Source: Bacteroidales bacterium
GTDB lineage: Bacteria; Bacteroidota; Bacteroidia; Bacteroidales; UBA10428
Reading direction: 5' to 3'
Length of the DNA stretch: 64,000 nucleotides
NCBI GenBank assembly: GCA_016926235.1
Contig: JAFGOZ010000524.1
Location: 62,001 to 126,000, forward strand
Part shown: in pieces, positions 45,558-54,420 of the stretch
Position numbering within the stretch: position 1 is the stretch's first letter
Layout of the letters: each line of letters opens with the position of its first letter
Notes under the pieces: generated by a model
Database searches by the model: none
What the model was told of the DNA's origin: nothing
What the model saw: only the letters and a program-made list of their open reading frames with translations
Translations under genes and position numbers: made by a program

Positions 45558-45577
45558 ATTGTGAATAATTTCACAAT
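45558..45577. promoter_or_regulatory. Operator-like perfect palindrome upstream of serC
   Basis: ATTGTGAA-TAAT-TTCACAAT: 8-bp arms with a 4-bp centre, about 55 bp upstream of the candidate -7 box. The form suits a dimeric regulator, but no regulator can be named. Confidence 0.35.
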
Positions 45578-45631
45578 AATATGTTTTAGGGCATACTTTG
45601 GAAATTCTTTAGACTAAACAAATAATATTTT

Positions 45632-45639
45632 TAAATTTG
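45632..45639 (+). promoter_or_regulatory. Candidate -7 promoter box of serC
   Basis: TAAATTTG matches TAnnTTTG exactly, 52 bp before the serC ATG. A TTTA, not TTTG, lies about 20 bp upstream. Confidence 0.38.
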
Positions 45640-45691
45640 TGCTTCGTTTTTACTTTTTCGAACATTTTATTGATTTAAACATATAAATTCT

Positions 45692-46765
45692 ATGAAAAAA
45701 CATAATTTTTCCGCAGGTCCATCTATTCTATCACAATATTGTATAGAAGAAACAGCTAAGGCTATATTAGATTTTAATGGCATGGGATTATCCATTGCTG
45801 AAATCTCACACAGAAGTAAAGAATTTCAAGCTGTAGTAGATGAGTCGGTTGCGTTATTCAAAGAATTATTAAACATTCCGGAGGGATATAAAGTATTATT
45901 TTTAGGTGGCGGTGCCAGTATGCAATTTTGCATGGTTCCATACAACCTTATGAAATCAAAAGCGGCTTACCTGAATACAGGATCCTGGGCTTCAAAAGCA
46001 ATGAAAGAAGCTAAAATTTTTGGTGAAGTGATTGAAGTTGCCTCTTCAAAAGATAAAAACTACTCATATTTACCAAAAGGTTACACAATACCAAAAGATG
46101 CTGATTATTTCCATATTACAACCAACAATACAATTTATGGAACTGAAATTAAGGAAGATATAAACAGTCCTATACCTCTTATTGCTGATATGTCATCAGA
46201 TATTTTCAGTCGTCCGGTTGATGTATCAAAATATGCACTGATATATGGTGGAGCCCAGAAAAATCTTGCACCTTCAGGAGTTGCGTTTGTAATCGTTCGC
46301 GAAGATATTCTTGGAAAAACAGGAAGAAACATACCATCCATGCTTAATTACCAGATACACATCGAGAATGGATCTCTTTACAATACTCCTCCGGTAATAC
46401 CTATATATTCTGCTTTAATGACCTTGAGATGGTATAAACAACAAGGCGGTATTGCTGCAATGCAAAAGAAAAACATTGAAAAAGCAGACCTGCTTTACAA
46501 TGAAATTGAGCGCAACAAGCTTTTCATAGGAACAGTTGAAGATAAAGCAGACCGTTCAATTATGAACGTAACCTGGGTGATGAAAGAGCAATACAAAGAT
46601 CTGGAAGCAGAATTTCAAAGCTTTGCTTCATCCAAAGGGATGGTCGGCATTAAAGGCCACCGCTCCGTTGGCGGTTTCAGGGCATCTATTTACAATGCAA
46701 TGCCAGTTGAAGGTATTAAAGCCCTTATTGCTGCAATGCAGGAATTTGAATCCAGCAAAGCTTAA
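45692..46765 (+). CDS. serC: Phosphoserine aminotransferase
   Basis: Transfers an amino group from glutamate to 3-phosphohydroxypyruvate to give O-phosphoserine, with [16 protein letters not shown] at the N-terminus, [22 protein letters not shown], and the PLP lysine Lys190 in [12 protein letters not shown] identify SerC; the C-terminus has [16 protein letters not shown]. Length 357 is normal. First gene of the serC-serA-DUF1015 group. Confidence 0.97.
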   Translation: MKKHNFSAGPSILSQYCIEETAKAILDFNGMGLSIAEISHRSKEFQAVVDESVALFKELLNIPEGYKVLFLGGGASMQFCMVPYNLMKSKAAYLNTGSWASKAMKEAKIFGEVIEVASSKDKNYSYLPKGYTIPKDADYFHITTNNTIYGTEIKEDINSPIPLIADMSSDIFSRPVDVSKYALIYGGAQKNLAPSGVAFVIVREDILGKTGRNIPSMLNYQIHIENGSLYNTPPVIPIYSALMTLRWYKQQGGIAAMQKKNIEKADLLYNEIERNKLFIGTVEDKADRSIMNVTWVMKEQYKDLEAEFQSFASSKGMVGIKGHRSVGGFRASIYNAMPVEGIKALIAAMQEFESSKA

Positions 46766-46796
46766 TAAAATAATTATTTTAATAATGTATTAAACA

Positions 46797-46827
46797 CAGT
46801 GAGTCAGGACTAAAACCTGACTCACTG
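46797..46827 (+). other. 12-bp hairpin between serC and serA
   Basis: CAGTGAGTCAGG (46797-46808) and CCTGACTCACTG (46816-46827) pair perfectly around ACTAAAA. The tail (TTAAAAATTTC) has only a weak T run, so it may be an attenuator or an mRNA-stability element rather than a full terminator. The serA ATG follows 16 nt later. Confidence 0.7.
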
Positions 46828-46843
46828 TTAAAAATTTCACAAT

Positions 46844-47764
46844 ATGACAAAAGTACTTATAGCTACAGAAAAACCTTTTGCCAAAGAGGCAATTGAACAA
46901 ATATCTGCGATTTTCAATGAAGCAGGATTTGAAATTAAAATGTTGGAAAAATATAAGGAAAAAGCCGACCTTTTACATGCAGTTGCTGATGTTAACGCCA
47001 TTATTATACGTAGCGATATCATTGATAAAGAAGTAATTGATGCTGCACCACAACTTAAAATTGTTGTACGAGCAGGAGCAGGATATGACAACGTTGACCT
47101 AAAAGCAGCATCAGATAAAAATGTAGTAGTTATGAATACACCTGGTCAAAATGCCAATGCCGTAGCTGAACTGGCTGTTGGAATGATGATCTATTTAATC
47201 CGTAACGGATTTAACGGTACTGCAGGAACAGAACTTAGAAATAAAAAACTGGGGATTCATGCATACGGTGCAGTTGGCCGTATTGTTGGTTTAATTGGTA
47301 AAGGTTTGGGAATGAAGGTTTTTGCTTTTGACCCATTCATTGATAAAATCATCATTGAAAATGACGGCGTTCAGGCCGTAGATTCTGCAGAAGCGCTTTA
47401 TTCAAAATGTCAGTACATTTCATTGCATATACCTGCAAATGATAAAACTAAAAACTCAATTGGCTATGAGTTATTGAATACTATGCCAAAAGGAGCAATG
47501 CTGGTTAATACAGCTCGTAAGGAGGTTATTGATGAAGCCGGTTTATTAAGAATGTTTGAAAAGCGAGATGATTTCAAATATGCCAGCGATATAGCCCCGG
47601 GTTGTGAAAAAGAAATAGCTGAAAAGTATTGTGGAAGATATTTCTTTACACCTAAAAAAATGGGTGCTCAAACTGCAGAAGCAAACATAAATGCAGGTGT
47701 AGCGGCAGCCAGACAAATTGTTGGTTTTATTACCAAAGGAGATAAAACTTTTCAAGTAAACTAA
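46844..47764 (+). CDS. serA: D-3-phosphoglycerate dehydrogenase, lysine-type
   Basis: Oxidises 3-phosphoglycerate to 3-phosphohydroxypyruvate with NAD+. Features: VVRAGAGYDNVDLKAA (74-89), NTPGQNANAVAEL, the NAD-binding HAYGAVGRIVG (139-149), and the substrate Arg225 in NTARKEV. Where most D-2-hydroxyacid dehydrogenases have the catalytic His (TPHxG), this has FFTPKKMGAQTAEAN, so Lys271/272 replaces it. This is the lysine form (type IIIK) known from Bacteroides relatives and Entamoeba, not a damaged gene. It lacks the ACT regulatory domain (306 residues). The DUF1015 gene starts 21 bp later. Confidence 0.95.
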   Translation: MTKVLIATEKPFAKEAIEQISAIFNEAGFEIKMLEKYKEKADLLHAVADVNAIIIRSDIIDKEVIDAAPQLKIVVRAGAGYDNVDLKAASDKNVVVMNTPGQNANAVAELAVGMMIYLIRNGFNGTAGTELRNKKLGIHAYGAVGRIVGLIGKGLGMKVFAFDPFIDKIIIENDGVQAVDSAEALYSKCQYISLHIPANDKTKNSIGYELLNTMPKGAMLVNTARKEVIDEAGLLRMFEKRDDFKYASDIAPGCEKEIAEKYCGRYFFTPKKMGAQTAEANINAGVAAARQIVGFITKGDKTFQVN

Positions 47765-47785
47765 TTCTGTACATAAATATATAAC

Positions 47786-49033
47786 ATGGCTATAATAAAA
47801 CCATTTAAAGGATTCAGACCTAAGAAAGAATTTGCTAATAAAATTGCATCAAGACCTTATGATGTATTAAACTCAGACGAAGCTCGCGAAGAAGTAAAAG
47901 GAAATCCTCACTCATTCCTTCATGTTGTAAAGCCCGAAGTAGACCTGCCCCTTGATGTGGATATACATTCTCAGGTTGTGTACAACAAAGCAAAAGAAAA
48001 CCTTGATAAGTTAATAGCTGATGGTATATTTACCCAGGATTCAACTCCCTGTTACTACATATACGCCCAAACCATGTGGGGAAAAACACAATATGGGATA
48101 GTTGGTTGTGCAGCAGTGGAAGACTATATGAATAACATCATTAAAAAACACGAACTAACGCGTCCTGATAAAGAAGAAGACCGGATGAACCATATTCGTT
48201 ATTCAAACTTTAATGCTGAACCTGTATTTTTTACTTACCCTGACAATTCATCTCTTGATGCTATTGTTTCTGAAGTAATTAAAAGGGATCCATTATATGA
48301 TTTTACCTTACCCGATGGTGTAGGTCATCATGTATGGATTGTTGATGAAGCAGACAAAGTAAAACGTATCGAAGAGATATTTGCCAAAGAAGTGCAGTAT
48401 ACCTACGTAGCTGATGGGCATCACAGAACAGCTGCAGCAGCCCTTGTTGGAAACGAGCGTAAGAAAAAAAATCCAAACCATACAGGGAAAGAAGAGTATA
48501 ACTATTTTATGGCAGTACATTTCCCCGCGGGTCAACTTACTATTATTGATTATAACAGGCTAGTGAAAGATTTAAATGGTTTAACACCTGCCCAATTTAT
48601 TGAAAAATTAAAAGATGGATTTATTGTTGAAGAAAAAGGAACTGCAGAATTTAAACCTGACAAACTTCATACATTCTCAATGTATATTGGGGATAAATGG
48701 TACTCTCTGCAGGCAAAACCAGGAACATTCAATGATAATGATCCTATTGGATGCCTGGATGTAACCATACTTTCTGAACAGGTTTTAGCCCCAATATTGA
48801 ATATCACCGATTTACGTACCTCTACCCGTATTGATTTTGTAGGAGGTATAAGAGGTCTGGGAGAATTAAAGAAACGCGTGGATAGCGGTGAAATGATTGC
48901 CGCTTTTGCACTATTTCCGGTTTCTATGAATCAATTGATAAATATTGCCAACACTGGTAATATTATGCCACCAAAAACTACCTGGTTTGAGCCAAAGTTA
49001 CGTAGTGGTTTAATTTTACATTGTTTGGATTAA
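47786..49033 (+). CDS. DUF1015 family protein in the serine operon
   Basis: 415 residues, start MAIIKPFKGFRPKKEFANKI is the family hallmark. Other conserved pieces: SRPYDVLNSDEAR, the HELTRPDKEEDRMNH block near residue 122, and YVADGHHRTAAAAL (207-220). The DGHHR segment resembles the nucleotide-binding motif of ParB/Srx-fold free-serine kinases (SerK, SbnI), which act on serine/O-phosphoserine; that likeness is my inference. Constant company with serC and serA in Bacteroidota, with 21-bp spacing here, suggests a role in serine metabolism. Cytoplasmic; no signal peptide. Confidence 0.88.
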   Translation: MAIIKPFKGFRPKKEFANKIASRPYDVLNSDEAREEVKGNPHSFLHVVKPEVDLPLDVDIHSQVVYNKAKENLDKLIADGIFTQDSTPCYYIYAQTMWGKTQYGIVGCAAVEDYMNNIIKKHELTRPDKEEDRMNHIRYSNFNAEPVFFTYPDNSSLDAIVSEVIKRDPLYDFTLPDGVGHHVWIVDEADKVKRIEEIFAKEVQYTYVADGHHRTAAAALVGNERKKKNPNHTGKEEYNYFMAVHFPAGQLTIIDYNRLVKDLNGLTPAQFIEKLKDGFIVEEKGTAEFKPDKLHTFSMYIGDKWYSLQAKPGTFNDNDPIGCLDVTILSEQVLAPILNITDLRTSTRIDFVGGIRGLGELKKRVDSGEMIAAFALFPVSMNQLINIANTGNIMPPKTTWFEPKLRSGLILHCLD

Positions 49034-49058
49034 AAGAACCATAAACAATTATATGATA

Positions 49059-49088
49059 AAAACGCCGGGAAATACCCGGTGTTTTTAC
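49059..49088 (+). terminator. Intrinsic terminator after the DUF1015 gene
   Basis: AACGCCGGG (49061-49069) pairs with CCCGGTGTT (49075-49083), one wobble pair, loop AAATA; a T run follows. It is 26 bp past the stop codon and ends the serC-serA-DUF1015 unit. Confidence 0.87.
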
Positions 49089-49113
49089 TTATGAAAAATC
49101 TTGTTATAAAGTT

Positions 49114-49953
49114 CTATTTCTCACCTGATATATAATCTCTTACAACTCTGAAACCTACTCTGGGATCCGTACCCTCCCAGATCATTTTGCTTGTAACCCT
49201 TACATCATAGCCGGGACTATCCCAGGAACCTCCCATGGCGATACCCTCCTCATCTACCATTTCAGCAACATTACCTGAAACATCATACAATCCAAACTCA
49301 TTGGGCAGATAAGATCCTGTCGGTACTGTCATACCTACTTTAGTAAATTGAGCAACGGTATAAGTATCCAGAGAATCCACATAATGGATGTTTTCATCCC
49401 CTATTTGTCTGAAATTACATAGAAAATCTCCCTTTATATTTCTAATATTTTTGCCGCCCCAGGGATAATCGGAAGAATCTAAACCTCCCCGGGCAGCATA
49501 AATCCACTCAACACGACTTGGCAACCTGTATTTATATTTGTTTTCAGACTTTGTACTTAACCATTCGCAATATAAGCGGGCTCCTTCTTTAGTTATTCCA
49601 ACTACAGGATAGTTTTCATATGCTGGGTGGGTATGATAAAACTGAGAAAGGGGTTTATAAAAACTTATTTTCAACATATTCCAGCATTCATTCCTCACCT
49701 TGGCCATTTCATAATCTTTTGTTTTGCCACTGGTTTTCAGATCATTAAGAAAAAGATTATACTCCTTATTACTTACTTCGGTGGATAACATCCAGAAAGC
49801 ATCAAGAGTATATACCCTGTCATCCATATTCATACTTCCCAATGGAATAAAGACTAATTGAGAGCTATCAGGTCTCTTTTTATCTTTTTTAAAAGCAGAA
49901 AAATTAAATAAAGATAAGGTAAGAAGTATTGAAATAATGGTTTTAAGTCGCAT
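49114..49953 (-). CDS. Exported SUMF1/FGE-fold protein, probably non-enzymatic
   Basis: 279 residues with a signal peptide (MRLKTIISILLTLSLFNFSA). The formylglycine-generating-enzyme fold is shown by FWMLSTEVSNKEYNLFL, PVVGITKEGARLYCEWLS, YRLPSRVEWIYAARGG, NEFGLYDVSGNVAEMVD and MGGSWDSPG, ending GFRVVRD. The cysteine pair needed for sulfatase activation is not present near the C-terminus, so a binding or structural role (as in gliding/T9SS GldK-like proteins) is more likely than FGE activity. Downstream partner of the LprI-like gene, 68 bp away. Confidence 0.85.
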   Translation of the reverse strand: MRLKTIISILLTLSLFNFSAFKKDKKRPDSSQLVFIPLGSMNMDDRVYTLDAFWMLSTEVSNKEYNLFLNDLKTSGKTKDYEMAKVRNECWNMLKISFYKPLSQFYHTHPAYENYPVVGITKEGARLYCEWLSTKSENKYKYRLPSRVEWIYAARGGLDSSDYPWGGKNIRNIKGDFLCNFRQIGDENIHYVDSLDTYTVAQFTKVGMTVPTGSYLPNEFGLYDVSGNVAEMVDEEGIAMGGSWDSPGYDVRVTSKMIWEGTDPRVGFRVVRDYISGEK

Positions 49954-50021
49954 CGGTTTACATTTTAGTTAAAACTATAACGATCTAAACACCAATTTAT
50001 TGCTTATCGAAAAACAAAATT

Positions 50022-50444
50022 CTAATACTCCAATTCCTCATAATATTGTTGAAGCTCTTCAGCCCTTTTTCTAACAATCTCTTTTTTCCTGTCTTCTGCA
50101 AACATGGAATACATGGTTCCTACTTTAACCTCACTATAATAATGGTCAATAAACTTGATCTCATTATCACGATATGTAATCCATTTCCTTTGGGCTTCTC
50201 TTAAAAGCAGCTGAGCAGGCTCATCCAATTCATCCTTCAATAGTTTATAGTATTTATTCAATTCCTTGTCCCAGGCCACTGCAGCTTCGGTAATGCAATT
50301 ACACATACCTACGGTAGTAATACTGTCATCCAGACACTTACTCAATTTTTCTTCAATAGGGTGTTTTACTTCAGCATCCTGAGAAATAACCGCTATTGAA
50401 TATACCATGGTTGCCATTAATAGCAATAACACTTTCTTTTTCAT
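50022..50444 (-). CDS. LprI-like (DUF1311) exported protein
   Basis: 140 residues with a signal peptide (MKKKVLLLLMATMVYSIAVIS). The mature part shows the LprI/DUF1311 pattern: a Cys-rich start (LSKCLDDS, GMCNCITEA), then WDKELNKYYKLL and LLREAQRKWITYRDNEI, the classic helix of this lysozyme-inhibitor-related family. Whether it inhibits a lysozyme is unknown. Sits between the CotH-like gene and the FGE-fold gene, same strand. Confidence 0.85.
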   Translation of the reverse strand: MKKKVLLLLMATMVYSIAVISQDAEVKHPIEEKLSKCLDDSITTVGMCNCITEAAVAWDKELNKYYKLLKDELDEPAQLLLREAQRKWITYRDNEIKFIDHYYSEVKVGTMYSMFAEDRKKEIVRKRAEELQQYYEELEY

Positions 50445-50526
50445 AGTAATAATAATTAGTGATAAACTAAGTTAGAAATTTCATTCAAAAAAATAAATAA
50501 AGTGCGATGATATTTTCGCTTAAGGT

Positions 50527-53463
50527 TTAATAAGGTAAGTAGAGTATCTTTTTAATGGCACTCTGATTTTCTGAAACGATTTTCAATATATATATCCCAC
50601 TAACACCGTGAAAAGATGCAAAATTAATCGTATGTAATCCATCAAATACTTCAGAATGATAGACTAACCTGCCATCCTGACTATATAATTCAAGATGGTA
50701 TGGTCCATTATTTGAATTATCAAGTTCAATGGTAAGTAATCCATGGCATGGATTAGGATATATGCGTAATGATGAAGCAAAATAGTTTTCAATACTTACA
50801 GGTTCAACCAATGGCTCAGAAAGCGTGTCATCCAAAAAAGGAGACCCTCCAAATTGAAGCGATTTTCGCCAGTAATCAACCTGACCAGGATCATCCGTCG
50901 GGTCAATTTCTACAGTTACCAAAGAATATCCATGACCATCGGCCTCTTCAGGCCAGGGAGACTTATCGCTGTATGTAAACGAAAATATTTCATTATACGC
51001 CGGATCATTCAATAATATAAATTCTCCCCCATTGGAAAGATTTCCTTTGAAGTTACCATTTGGATACCAGCCATAATAATTAAAAAACACTTCAGGTTTT
51101 GAGGCAATTACATAAAATTGCTTTGGATATAACAAAGTATTTGCAGGTACAGTATAAGTAACGGCTGAATCAAGATGTATTCCTGATATGTTCATTACAT
51201 TTTCACCCGTATTCTTCAACTCAATAAATTCAAGGTCCTTCCCATCAATAGGATCATCCACATGTTTTACATCCTTAGGATGATAATGTATTTCGGTAAC
51301 TTTAAGACCGGAATAGTCTTCATCTGTTTTTAAGAAACTTACCTCTTTTAATGCACTCCAGTTTTCCTCGTTTTTCAATCTTGCTTTAATTAAACAAGAA
51401 GTTTGAATAACTAAAGTAACATTCGTATCACTTGAAACAGCATTGGGATTTATTTCACCATATGTCAACCTGGGATCGGAACCATCTAAAGTATAGTAAA
51501 TAGTTCCTGTACTGATTGATTTCTTAATTTCTATCAATGAATCGGAAATTACAGGATAACTTGGGCTATATAAAATATTTCCTGATCTGTAGAATTTTGG
51601 AGCATCAATCTTCGGATATAGATCATATTCTTTTAACTGATTGATAACTATGGAGGTTCTGCTTTCTGCAAAAGTATTAACCAGGTTGTTAATTTGAGGT
51701 ACCCAATCGTTATCTTTAGTTCGAGAAGGTTTATGTTGAGAATCACCCCAACGTGCAGATTCCGCAATTATTGCCGTATCAATTTCATAAGCTCTCTTTA
51801 AGATCATTGCTCTTACAGAATCAACGCTAAGTATGCCCTTGGTACTTAACCACCTATAAGCTCTGTCAGCAAATCGCACCCTGTACTCCTCCACATTACT
51901 GAGTTTGTAATGCAACCATTGTGGATGAAACTTTGTAAAGTCCTCCACCTCCATTTTAAACCAATCATTTCTGTCAGCCAGATTTACGCGGTTTTCGTAC
52001 AACCCTTCACCAACATACACAGGAAATATCATCATGCTGTGTTCTGAATCGTGTGCACAAAAAACAAATCCTTTGCCTTTATCTTTTCGGTTATTTATAG
52101 CATAAAAATTATTAGGCATTTTATTTCCCCAAAACGAAGAAGCCGGAGCATCAAAATTGCCTGTATATATTATGACTATCATATAATCGATAAGATTATC
52201 TATATCTAACAATACTGGATAACCTCGTGCATCCAAACCATTTTCGTCCTTTCCCTCCAGAGAATAGTACTGTTTAACGGAAGTAATCCCAAATCCACAT
52301 ATCCTATAAAGGTTTTTCCATGCATCATAACTACCATCTGCTAATTCAATAGAATATGGGAAATGTTGGGGGCTAACTTTAATCACATCATAGTCACTAT
52401 TATCACCACCCAAATAAGTCTCAGCAAAATGCCCCTCTGCCCTTTCCTGTGTTTGATATATTCCCCAATACATACCATTAAGATATAAATGATAGTATCT
52501 GCCACGTGTATAGGGTTGGTCCATAGCTCTCTGGACGTCTCTTGAATAAATATCCCTGACTAAGGTGTTTAGATTATTATTCTCAGCATCACCATTCCAG
52601 GAATAGTTCTGGGCTGTTCGCAAATCCACTTTATAGTAAACATCTGCTCCTTCATTCTCAAATAATGGATAATTAAGTGTTTCACTACCGTATTCTTCCC
52701 TGAAAAACAACCGTAAAGAATGTTTTGGATTATTATTAGATCTGCTCGCCCCCCCCCTGATTCGTAGTCCACAATTAATAGTAAAACCTTTACTTCCATC
52801 AGGAAAGATTAACTCCGCGTTGCAATTCCTTTCCCATGCCAGTCCTCTTCCACCTGAATTTACATAAATTCCTGTATCTTTATCAAATAGGTTGGCCATA
52901 TCAGTTATAATGCTTATAGATGGAATCTCCAATAATGCATCATCAATTAAGTTTTTGTACCTATCATCCAATGTTACTTCGGTGCTCATGGCATAATCAA
53001 TCTTCTGTCCATTTATATTTTTTGAAGGCCATAGCCACATAGGATAAGTTTGTTCGGCTACATTTTCAGGAAAAATAAAAGTCCTGGAAACAGGGCTGGT
53101 TGGTTTATAACCTTCCTTATACAAACTAGCACGTATCACATAAGCCGGAGTTATGCCACGACCATTTGTACTTATCGGATATATATAAATATGATCATAA
53201 CTATCTGTTTTTATAACAGTAGGTGAAGTTAATGGGTTACTGCCATCTACTGTATAAAGAACAGTAAATGAGGGTGGCGGTTCAATATATAAGTTAAATC
53301 CTTCATAATAGAACCCTGATTTATGGCTAAATATTTGGTCAAATAGTTTTGTAACCTTGATTAAATCATCCTCTATTATTACATTATCTGTAAAAGGATT
53401 ATAATTCTGAGCAAATAAAGTATTGGCTAAAATTGAAATCGCTATAATAAAAAACTTCTTCAT
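50527..53463 (-). CDS. T9SS-secreted CotH/lamin-tail protein
   Basis: 978 residues. Signal peptide (1-18), a chitobiase/hexosaminidase C-terminal-like beta domain near 65-125 (VLYTVDGSNPLTS), a CotH domain (about 165-610: RIRGGASRSNNNPKHSLRLF, LYLNGMYWGIYQTQERAEG), a second chitobiase-like domain (IYYTLDGSDPRLTYG), a lamin-tail domain (VTEIHYHPKD ... FIELKNTGENVMNISG, about 735-870), and a type-A T9SS sorting domain (RIYPNPCHGLLTIELD ... SGIYILKIVS). CotH proteins include extracellular protein kinases, but I cannot confirm the catalytic residues here. Predicted surface or secreted protein; partners unknown. Confidence 0.88.
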   Translation of the reverse strand: MKKFFIIAISILANTLFAQNYNPFTDNVIIEDDLIKVTKLFDQIFSHKSGFYYEGFNLYIEPPPSFTVLYTVDGSNPLTSPTVIKTDSYDHIYIYPISTNGRGITPAYVIRASLYKEGYKPTSPVSRTFIFPENVAEQTYPMWLWPSKNINGQKIDYAMSTEVTLDDRYKNLIDDALLEIPSISIITDMANLFDKDTGIYVNSGGRGLAWERNCNAELIFPDGSKGFTINCGLRIRGGASRSNNNPKHSLRLFFREEYGSETLNYPLFENEGADVYYKVDLRTAQNYSWNGDAENNNLNTLVRDIYSRDVQRAMDQPYTRGRYYHLYLNGMYWGIYQTQERAEGHFAETYLGGDNSDYDVIKVSPQHFPYSIELADGSYDAWKNLYRICGFGITSVKQYYSLEGKDENGLDARGYPVLLDIDNLIDYMIVIIYTGNFDAPASSFWGNKMPNNFYAINNRKDKGKGFVFCAHDSEHSMMIFPVYVGEGLYENRVNLADRNDWFKMEVEDFTKFHPQWLHYKLSNVEEYRVRFADRAYRWLSTKGILSVDSVRAMILKRAYEIDTAIIAESARWGDSQHKPSRTKDNDWVPQINNLVNTFAESRTSIVINQLKEYDLYPKIDAPKFYRSGNILYSPSYPVISDSLIEIKKSISTGTIYYTLDGSDPRLTYGEINPNAVSSDTNVTLVIQTSCLIKARLKNEENWSALKEVSFLKTDEDYSGLKVTEIHYHPKDVKHVDDPIDGKDLEFIELKNTGENVMNISGIHLDSAVTYTVPANTLLYPKQFYVIASKPEVFFNYYGWYPNGNFKGNLSNGGEFILLNDPAYNEIFSFTYSDKSPWPEEADGHGYSLVTVEIDPTDDPGQVDYWRKSLQFGGSPFLDDTLSEPLVEPVSIENYFASSLRIYPNPCHGLLTIELDNSNNGPYHLELYSQDGRLVYHSEVFDGLHTINFASFHGVSGIYILKIVSENQSAIKKILYLPY

Positions 53464-53685
53464 CTATTCTGATTTTGCTTCCAAAACTCATTCAACCTTA
53501 ATATAATAAATAAAAATGCTAAAATATATAATAATATGGCATCTTACAATGTGGATGTCAGTGAAATTGTAGGTCATTTGTATTGATTTGATGGTAGAAA
53601 TGTTAATACTTACATCAGCTAAAAGAAAAACAAACTCTCTATATATAAATTAGTAATGACCCCATTCTCTAATTGGCATTTTTAC

Positions 53686-53693
53686 TATTTTTG
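53686..53693 (+). promoter_or_regulatory. Candidate -7 promoter box of the YggS-type gene
   Basis: TATTTTTG matches TAnnTTTG exactly, 19 bp before the ATG. No TTTG at -33. Confidence 0.38.
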
Positions 53694-53712
53694 CATTTCA
53701 AAAAGATAAAAC

Positions 53713-54399
53713 ATGAGTATTACCAGCAATTATAGGCAAATACTGAAAAACATTCCTAATAATATAACCCTGGTGGCAGTTAGCAAAACTAAGCCTGTGG
53801 AAGAAATCAAGGAATTATATGATGCTGGTCATAAAATTTTTGGTGAAAACAAAGTCCAGGAATTAATACAGAAATACAATTCCCTTCCAAAAGATATTGA
53901 ATGGCATATGGTTGGGCACTTACAAAGAAATAAGGTTAAATATATTGCTCCGTTCGTGCATATGATTCATGGAGTAGATAGTTTTAAACTGCTTACAGAG
54001 ATTGACAAGCAAGCTGAAAAAAACAATCGGAAACAAAAATGCCTTTTACAAGTACATATTGCCCAGGAAGAAACCAAATTTGGATTTTCTCATGACGAAC
54101 TTACTGAAGCTCTTACATCAGGAGAAATAAACACGTTGAAACATGTCGAAATATGTGGTTTAATGGGTATGGCTAGTTTTACAGAAAATACTGAACAAAT
54201 ACGGGCTGAGTTTCGTTTTCTAAGTAACTATTTTCATACTTTAAAAGAGAAATATTTTAAAAATAGCATTACCTTTAAAGAGTTATCAATGGGCATGTCT
54301 GATGATTATGCTATTGCAATAGAGGAAGGCAGCACCATGGTAAGAATAGGTAGTTCTATTTTTGGGCAACGATATTATCCAAATTGTACGAATGAATGA
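53713..54399 (+). CDS. YggS/PLPBP-type pyridoxal-phosphate homeostasis protein
   Basis: Binds PLP and keeps B6 vitamers and amino-acid pools in balance; no enzyme activity is known. PLP lysine Lys25 in VAVSKTKP, FGENKVQEL, WHMVGHLQRNKVK, GLMGMAS, LSMGMSDDY and the phosphate-binding VRIGSSIFG are all seen. Length 228 is normal. The dihydroorotate-dehydrogenase-like gene follows after 21 bp. Confidence 0.96.
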   Translation: MSITSNYRQILKNIPNNITLVAVSKTKPVEEIKELYDAGHKIFGENKVQELIQKYNSLPKDIEWHMVGHLQRNKVKYIAPFVHMIHGVDSFKLLTEIDKQAEKNNRKQKCLLQVHIAQEETKFGFSHDELTEALTSGEINTLKHVEICGLMGMASFTENTEQIRAEFRFLSNYFHTLKEKYFKNSITFKELSMGMSDDYAIAIEEGSTMVRIGSSIFGQRYYPNCTNE

Positions 54400-54420
54400 T
54401 ATATAATAAGAAAGAGAGAA

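Larger units (their letters stand above)
45390..45691. other. Gene-free AT-rich spacer before serC
   Basis: No gene is seen. It holds a perfect 8-bp inverted repeat at 45558-45577 and a candidate promoter at 45632-45639; nothing else stands out. Confidence 0.65.

Noticed and set aside
45558..45577. Palindrome as a terminator of the DPP IV gene
   Set aside because: It is about 170 bp beyond the stop and has no T tract; listed only as operator-like.
46844..47764. Inactivated SerA because the histidine is missing
   Set aside because: The lysine form is a known functional variant and the gene is intact in its operon.
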